Shown: positions 56,956-64,000 of the stretch, piece after piece | How the letters are laid out: each line of letters starts with the position of its first letter | Position numbering within the stretch: the first letter of the stretch is position 1 | Assembly: GCA_946807835.1 (NCBI GenBank) | Contig: OX327710.1 | Coordinates: 12,078,501-12,142,500, forward strand | Length of the DNA stretch: 64,000 bases | Direction: 5' to 3' | Source: Ailanthus altissimus | Taxonomy: Eukaryota; Streptophyta; Magnoliopsida; Sapindales; Simaroubaceae | Notes under the pieces: model-generated | The model's input: only the letters and a program-made list of their open reading frames with translations | Databases searched by the model: none | Told to the model about the DNA's origin: nothing | Made by a program: the position numbers and the translations under genes

Positions 56956-58340
56956 TGATGTGCGATTTCAAACTAAGCGCAAGTGCATACTATCGTACCA
57001 AGTAATATAGGATTTGAGTCCAAGTATCGTTCTTATAAAGACTTATTTAATCTAATTCTTCTAATCAAGTACTAATCTTACTTAACTTTTATTCAGACAA
57101 ATTTAAAATCGAATAATCTTTAACTAATCTAAATTGACTAAACTAAACCTAGTTTTAAGTAATAAGCAAACAAGAGTTGAATACACCATATAAAAAATAC
57201 CTAGGGTTTTGATTTATCCCATAATATTTCATTGAACCTATTATTCTCTTATTTAATCCATCAATATTGTATTATTGGCTAGACTTAAATATCATTATAA
57301 GCCTTTGTCAATAGTCAGATAACTATATTTGACCCTAACGATTACCTATATATCTAAGGTAATTAGAGTAGAATCAAATTCATTAAGAACAAGTCTATTG
57401 ATACCATCTATGCTATCTAGATATATTTATATCTCACATGGAACTCATAATTGTTACCTTATGATCATGTATCAAACTATCTTATACTAAACACATAATT
57501 CTTTTGTCGAGTTCATTATGGTTCCTCAAACAATTAATATATTGGCTAAATACAATGAAAGCATTACACACAAGATAGAACAAACAATTTTCTTAATTGA
57601 GTTCATAAAATAAGAGAAATAATAATATTAAACTATATATTGGATTCAAGAGTTTAATCCTAAATAACAAAAATTAGCTTGTGCTTAATCTAAGAGTTTG
57701 AAAGTAAAGATAGGAAAACATCATCAATAAGTCTATAAAAATAAGAGAAGAGAAGAAATTTTTAAAAAAAAATGTAGAATCGCTTCTTTTTCTCTCTCTT
57801 GTTTGATGCACAAGTCTTGATCTTCAACCTTCAATCTTGTTTTGATCTCTCTTATTTGGTGTTTTACTTTTGTTCTCTTCTATTGCTCTTTAATGTTCTC
57901 CCTTTGGCTGTAAAAAAGTCTTTTTATAGGCCTTCATAACCCTTAAGGCGTATAACTTAGAGTCCAAGTTATATTAGGAGTTTCAGAAAAATTCTCTTTA
58001 GTCACATAGGCGTCATGACCTTGGCTTTTGAGCGTTATGACACTCAATTCTCTGCCTTGAGCGCCGTGACGCTAAGACATGAGAAATGTGGCCTTAGTTC
58101 ATCTGCTTGAGCATTGAAGCGTTGTGGCCACTAACTTGGGCGCCATAGCGCTAGGTGTTGAGCGCTAAGACACTTTCTTCGATTTCTTTATTTCTTCGTC
58201 AAGGTTCTTAAAATCTTTGTGCCATGGATTGAAAACCTACATTTTATTAATAAACTCAATAAATAGCCAAACATTCTATAATTTAAAGTAAAATCTAAGT
58301 TCGAGAAGATAGAATTAATAGTCTATATACGCCCTTATCA
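56956..58340 (-). repeat. 3' LTR of Athila-like element 3
   Basis: Plus strand TGATGTGCGATTTC to GCCCTTATCA; the sense strand begins TGATAAGGGCG. 1385 bp. It contains a locally GC-rich set of GAGCGCCGTGACGC-like words (about 58000-58165). The adjacent sense-strand purine-rich TTTGGGTC fits a polypurine tract. Confidence 0.88.
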
Positions 58341-60157
58341 AATAGACCCAAATTTAAGACTTTACTCGTTCTTGAGCGAAACAAAAACACTCAGATTATT
58401 CTTGACTTAAAATAAAATGAAAAGTCAAAACTAAAAGAAGTTAGGTTGATTAGATGATCATAATCATTGTCTTAAAAGCTGTTAAAATAGTACAAGTCTC
58501 ATCAGAATTTAATAAACAACTCTTAATAATTTATAATACCATTTATTGAGTTCTTTATTCTATCCTATAATTGATCACTTGTGTGTGATAAGCAAGTGAA
58601 TAGTTAAATAAACCTCGATTTACTTAATAACTTCAAATACTATAAAAAAATGATGTCTCGATATATTTCAATTTAGAATAACACTACCATAAGCTTACTT
58701 TTCATACCAATCTTCACTAATGTAGAAAAATACATGTTTAAGGATATATTTAGGACTTTAATTAGCTTGTAATGAAAGGTTAGGGTCAATGTGGGATATA
58801 AGGATATATATATATATATATATATATATGAAGTTCAAATCACGCCATCAACACTTAGACTTTATTCAGAAATTTCTTAATCTTTTTTTCCTTGATTTAT
58901 CTCTTCCCTCAAACTTATGATGTTTCCATCTTTCTTTTAATTACTATTTTTCAAAGAATTTCTTCTTTTTCTTAAGTTGGGAGTACATAAAATTTAATGA
59001 CTCTCTTTTGCTTTTTTTTTTTTTAATGAAGACCCCCAAACTTAGATTGATAAATACAATTTAAATTTAATTGCTTTCCACTTCTGTACCTTTTTCTCAC
59101 ACAATCAAAACTTTTTTCTTTTAAAAGTATTTCTAAGTAAACTCAAGGTTTGTGGTGTTACGGGTTTGTAATGTAGTTAAACAAAAAAAAAATGGGTATT
59201 TAGGCTCAAAAGGCTCAAGCGATCAAAAGATTACCCAATTTCATTTTTCAATTCATGTGTCTCCTAGGATTTCTCCTTAAGTAATAACTAAGTAAGTTAT
59301 AGAGTGTCGGTCCTTAAGACTGTGGTGTACTATTTAAGCATGAGTATCTCAAAGCAATAATTCAACTAATACATACTTAATTTCAATGTGCTAAAAAAAT
59401 AAGTGATCAATAATAAGGTTGAAATCAATTCAAAATTCTTAGTATGAGAGTTATTTTAAGCGTCTATCATTTTCTAGGGACTTATAAAAATAAGTTCAGC
59501 TAATATTTTATTTCTTATTATGGACTAATGGTCATCATCTTAACCAAAAACATTCAACTAAAAAAAATAAACACGTAAAATAACCGAAAAAATAGAAAAT
59601 TTATGCAACAAAAAAAAAAAACTAAACACATGATAAATGCTTCCTTCACCCAAACTTAAATTTGACATTGTCCCTAATTGCACAAATAAAAATGAGAGTA
59701 AGAAACTTCCTTGGTAAATAATAGTGTAGTATTATAGTATTTGTATCTTGATGTGACTGTATTTTTTTTTATCTCTTAACGCTTGCAATTACTTATGCTA
59801 CTTCTTTAAATGCTTGTCTTGATGTTCTAACCCTAACAGAAAAGAAAATAAAGTAAATAAAAAAATAAGCAAACATAAAAAAAAAAATTACTTGGGTTGC
59901 CTCTTAAAAAGCGCTTTATTTAACGTCATCGACTTGACAAGACTTCCTCTATTCTTAAGGTGATTAAAGCAAATGGTAGAGGCATGTTGAAATATATGCT
60001 TGGTGGCACTCATTTTTTTAAACTTCCATAATCTTGAAATCAAGCTTTAGACAATAGCTTTCACTTCATTTTCTTTGTTTTTCTCTAGAACGAGTTTAAT
60101 CTTAAACCGAGGAAGAAAATTATTTTTGCCCTTGTCTTTAAGTCTTTCATGAAGGTC
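58341..60157 (-). other. 3' non-coding region of element 3
   Basis: This holds a TA microsatellite (58806-58829), the sense-strand G-run TAAGTTTGGGGGTC (59031-59045) and a block at 59891-59933 whose sense strand contains ACGTTAAATAAAGCGC and GGCAACCCAAG, normally just after the integrase stop in Athila-group elements. A-rich tracts are frequent. The part 59940-60157 links the protease end to this block and shows no RT or integrase motif. Confidence 0.65.
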
Positions 60158-60760
60158 CTACTCATGCTTCTTCCTTCTTTTTCTTCCATACCTCAATGCT
60201 TTCTTTTTAATCTGGGGATTCATTACTTCCATCACTTTTAACTGCAGATGTTGTTGTCCATTGTAGGGATGTGTTATATCAATATTGAAATAGTTTTCAT
60301 TTTCTATTAGTAACTTAACCTCCTTGAAAACCCTAAATGTTACTATTTTATCTTGTACCCTTATGGTCAGCACTTTTTTTTACATATTAATAACTGTTCG
60401 CCTAATGGCTAAGAATGGTCTTCTAAGGAAGATCAAAATCTTATTATCTTCTTTTATATCTAAAACAATGAAATATGAAGAAAAAATAAACTTTCCAACC
60501 TTTATCAAAACATCTTCAATAATACCTCTTAGATATGTAAGCGAGCAATCGGCAAGTTACAATATGACATTTGTAGGTTTGGCCTCTCCTAAACCTAACT
60601 TCTTATAGATTAACAATTGTATGAGGTTAATGCTTGCCTCAACTCACATAAAGCTTTCCCAAAGTTATGATTGCCAATGATACATGGGATTGTAAAGTTA
60701 CTAGGATCTTTTAGCTTAGGTTACAGTTTCTTCTATAGAATGGCATTATACTCCTCAGTT
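60158..60760 (-). pseudogene. Protease remnant, element 3
   Basis: The sense strand yields an [12 protein letters not shown] region and, at 60158-60373, MLTIRVQDKIVTFRVFKEV, which follows the protease in Athila-type polyproteins. Further upstream a DLGA-type block is decayed near 60610-60650. The frame then runs into a Lys/Arg-rich stretch and the post-integrase block, showing the deletion of the remaining pol. Confidence 0.7.
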
Positions 60761-61549
60761 ATAGCCATGGTCTCATAATCCTCCAATTTCTTCTTGTTCG
60801 AAAGAATGCTCTTCATAAATTTGATGTAGTTAGGCATTTGTTTAAAGTCATCTGCAAAAGGAAGATTAATATATAATTTCAAGAAATTTCAAGAAATTTT
60901 GAAAATTACTTATCTAATTTCTTCTTTTGTAGTCTTGAGGAAATAGTAGTGCTGGAGTGAAAGATTGCACTAAATGGTTTTACTGTGTCTGCACTTTTTT
61001 ACATTTTAGTCTTTTTTTTACACTTGAACACTAGTTTCTGCACTTTTTTTTTTACATTTATTTATGCACTTTTCTCCTATTGAATTCTTGTTCCTACACT
61101 ATTTTGTTGCTGATTTTTTGCTTCTTTACTTATTTTACGCTTCTGCAGTCTTTGAGAAAAAGGTATTGGAATTATGTAGGGCTGCACATCTACTTTTTAT
61201 ACCACTTTCTCCTTTTTCTTACTATTTTACATTTTTTATGATAGTGGTCGAGATGTGTTATCTGGTAAGTTCTTATCACTTCTTAAGGAGATAGCTAGAC
61301 ATTACTCTATACTTCCTTTAGGATTGGTCTCAGTATCACATGATAGAGTTCCTTAAGATCACCTATTCAGGGTTGCAGCAAGTTGTTCTATTTGAGTTTT
61401 CAAATTCTTTAAACTTATAGAGTGGTTTTGTAGGATGGTATCATTGGATTTCATATACTGCAGGAACATATCTTTTAAGATTGGCTTTTTTTCTTGCGAT
61501 AGCTAGAACCTGAAGGGTTCATTAGTCTAGAAGGATGTCTTTGGTTGTT

Positions 61550-62560
61550 AGGCTAATAGAGGTTTGGATGATCTCTCATCTTCGGATTGTAAAAGTTTGA
61601 ATATGGATTATTTTGCTGTCAATTAAAGTTTCCTACATAATTTGTTGACTCCATGCACCATCCATTTATGTGATTATAAAAACCACAAGTTACATTCAGA
61701 TTCTTAATGGCATTCATGGTGTCGAAATTTTTGGACAACATATTTATTTGAGCAGCTAACGTATTAAATGCATAAATCTTATAAATTCCTACGATTTTTT
61801 TAGGCGTAACCCTTTTAGTTGGCACTTTTCTACACTACTTGACACAATTTCCTCTAGAAGATCATAAGCCTCATTTGTAAACTTATTCATTAAGGGTCCT
61901 CCAGCAGCTACATTTATAATGGTCCTTAAATGACCTACTAGTCCATTGTAGAATGTTTGGACTAATAGCCATTTAGGAGCCACATGATGAGGACACTTCC
62001 TCAATATATCCTTGAAGAGTTCCCATGCTTCATGCAGAGATTCACCATCAAGCTGACTAAATGAGATGATATCATTCCTTATCTTTATTGTCTTTGCTGA
62101 TGGGAAGAATTTCTCTAAAAATTTACGTAATAAGTCATTCTATATTGATATGGATCCGAACAGCAATGACATCAACCAACTCTTAGCTTTGTTCTTTAAG
62201 GAGAAAAGGAATAGCCTTAGTCTGATGGCACTATCTGAGACTCTATTATACTTAAATGTATCGCGAATCTCTAAAAACTTTACAATATGCATGTTGGGAT
62301 CATCATACAAAGTGTCACTAAACTATAACGAATCTTTCAGCATCTGGATAGTACTCAACTTGATTTTAAAGTTGTTTGTATTGATTGTCGGTTACCGAAT
62401 ACTAGATTGAATCCCCTCAATTATAGGAACAACATAATCCTTTAAATATCTTTGTTCTAGCATAGGTTTATACATAAGATTATTAATGTTGTCTTTCATG
62501 GCTAAGAGTTGGTATTGTTCATGTCAAAGTCTTCAGAATATTCTTTCAATCTCAAGATTA
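61550..62560 (-). pseudogene. gag: gag, Athila-like element 3
   Basis: The frame at 61789-62004 reads MRKCPHHVAPKWLLVQTFYN, GLVGHLRTIINVAAGGPLMN and EAYDLLEEI, the standard Athila gag core. At 61619-61825 a decayed zinc knuckle (CGFYNHINGWC) has lost its first Cys. Upstream sequence to about 62560 carries an LFPFSLKNKAKSWL-like block near 62200. Several stops are present. Confidence 0.82.
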
Positions 62561-62700
62561 AAAAAGTCAAATTTACACTTTTTATCCTCGGCATGAACTA
62601 TCAAAACAAAATTTAAAACAAATAAAGTAAAGGATATGAGAAAAAAAATCTGAATTAAAAGTAAGATAGTTTGATATTAATATTGATATAAGAATAAATG

Positions 62701-62719
62701 CCCCAACAACAGTGTAAAA
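62701..62719 (-). promoter_or_regulatory. Decayed tRNA-Asp primer-binding site, element 3
   Basis: The sense strand reads ACACTGTTGTTGGGGC at the position of GCGCCGTTGCCGGGG in the young element. Apart from the first two bases every difference is C-to-T or G-to-A, as expected after cytosine methylation. Confidence 0.65.
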
Positions 62720-62723
62720 AACG

Positions 62724-64000
62724 TGATATACGATTTCTAACTAAATACAAGTGCACACTATTGTACCAAGTAATATAAAATTTGAGTTCAAGTATTGTTC
62801 CCATAAAGACTTATTTAATATAATTCTTCTAATCAAGTACTAAAATTAATTCTACTTAATTTTTATTCAGACAAATTTAAAATTGGATAATCTTTAACTA
62901 ATCTAAATTCACTAAACTAAACCTAGTCTTAAGCAATAAGCGAACAATAGTTGAATTCACCAGATAAAAAGAATCCAGGGTATCAATTTATCCCCTAATA
63001 TTTCATTGAACCTATTATTTTCTTATTTAATCCCTCAATATTATATTGTTGGCTAGACTCGAATATCGTTATAATCCTCTATCAATAATCAAATAACTAT
63101 ATTTTACCCTAATAATTACCTATATGTCTAAGATAATCAGAGTAGAATAAAATTAATTAAGAACAAGTCCATCAATACTATACATGCCATCTACGTATAT
63201 TTCTATCCCACATGGAACTTATAGTTGCTACCTTATAATCGTGTATTAAACTATCATAAGCTAAACACACAAATTCTTCTGTCAAGTTCATTCTAGTTTC
63301 TCAATATATTGGTCAAATATAATCAAAGCATTACACACAAGATAGAACGAACAATTTTCTTAAGTGAGTTCATAAGATAAAATAAATAATAATATTCAAT
63401 TACATATTGGGTTCAAGAGTCTAACCCTAGATAACAAAAATTAACTCATGCTTAATCTAAGAGCTTCAAAGAAAAGATTGAAAAATTTCTTTAACAAGTC
63501 TATAAAAATAAGAGAAGAGAAGAAATTAAACAAAGTATTGCTGATTCACTTCTTTTCTCTCTCTTTTTTAGTGTAAAAGTCTTGATCTTCAATCTTCAAT
63601 CTTGTTTCGGTCTTTCTTATTTGGTGTTTTACTCTTGTTTTCTCTATTGCTCTCTAATGTTCTCCCTTTGACTGTAAAAATGAGTCTTTTTATAGGCCTT
63701 AGTAATCTTTGAGGTGTATGACTTAAAGTTTAAGTCATATTAGAAGTTTCAAAACAATTCTATATAATCGCATGGGCACCGCGATACCGTGGCTCTCAGA
63801 CTTAAGAAATGTGGCCTTAGTTCTTCTGCTTGAGCACTATGATGCTGTGGCTACTAACTTGGGCAAGTTTCTTCATTTTTTCATTCGATTTCCCAAAATC
63901 TTCATGATGTAGGTTGAAAACCTACATTTTATCAATAAACTCAATAAATAGCCAAATATTCTATGATTTAAAGCAAAATCTAAGTTTAAGAAGATAAAAA
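62724..64000 (-). repeat. 5' LTR of Athila-like element 3, cut by window end
   Basis: Plus strand TGATATACGATTTC onward, homologous to 56956-58340 to the last base of the window; about 108 bases of the LTR are missing. It carries GGGCACCGCGATACC at 63774-63788, identical to 4257-4271 in the copia LTR. Confidence 0.88.

Larger units (their letters stand above)
56956..64000 (-). mobile_element. Athila-like element 3, gag-protease only, cut by window end
   Basis: The LTRs are at 56956-58340 and from 62724 past the window end. On the minus strand the internal region has gag (about 62560-61550), protease (about 60750-60160) and, within 250 bases, the conserved stretch that normally follows integrase (59891-59933). 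RT, RNase H and integrase are therefore missing. LTR divergence is high, so the element is old. It would have depended on enzymes of related elements. Confidence 0.82.

Overview
This window is nuclear DNA of a flowering plant, probably a eudicot, from a repeat-rich, silenced region. It is AT-rich and has no multi-exon host gene that I can recognise. It is built almost entirely of nested LTR retrotransposons, with a LINE, tRNA-derived SINEs, a hAT remnant and foldback elements. The lineages (Athila-like and Tekay-like Ty3/gypsy, Ty1/copia, L1-type LINE, hAT) and the primer-binding sites for plant tRNA-Asp and initiator tRNA-Met point to a plant. The species cannot be named from this.

Layout. 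1-1157: truncated Tekay-type LTR. 1164-1790: cluster of four SINE copies. 1800-4744: decayed Ty1/copia pol and its 3' LTR. 5880-7110: L1-type LINE fragment (minus). 7111-9111: AT-rich spacer with a microsatellite and a foldback element. About 10070-28665: decayed Ty1/copia element on the minus strand, broken by a nested LTR (10884-11552) and by a young Athila-like element (15637-28038). 29630-31370: block repeated at 51805-53680. 31375-38684: second copy of the 9.1-11.65 kb copia segment, split by a solo LTR (33200-38032) that is itself split by a solo Tekay LTR (34220-36912). 38690-45427: truncated Athila-like element (minus), inserted in the integrase of a Tekay-like element (45428-51801, minus). 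55120-56950: hAT remnant. 56956-64000: gag-protease-only Athila-like element (minus) that runs off the window.

The most interesting part is the young element at 15637-28038. Its 1555-bp LTRs differ at about seven sites and are flanked by a perfect CTTAT target duplication. A 1391-codon protease-RT-RNase H-integrase frame is open. Where Athila elements usually carry an env-like gene it has two accessory genes: a Cys-rich basic ORF laid out like plant-virus nucleic-acid-binding proteins (three stops), and an intact, intronless 215-codon LONELY GUY (LOG) cytokinin-activating enzyme gene. Each is preceded by its own TATA-like box.

The leader of this element holds six copies of a 21-nt module: a six-codon micro-ORF wrapped exactly around a 16-nt bulged hairpin with compensatory base changes. 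The same module, in the same sense orientation, occurs in the leaders of the second Athila-like element and of the Ty1/copia element. This shared leader device and the accessory pair (possible RNA-silencing suppressor plus cytokinin enzyme) are the two candidates for an undescribed system. Both functional readings are inferences.
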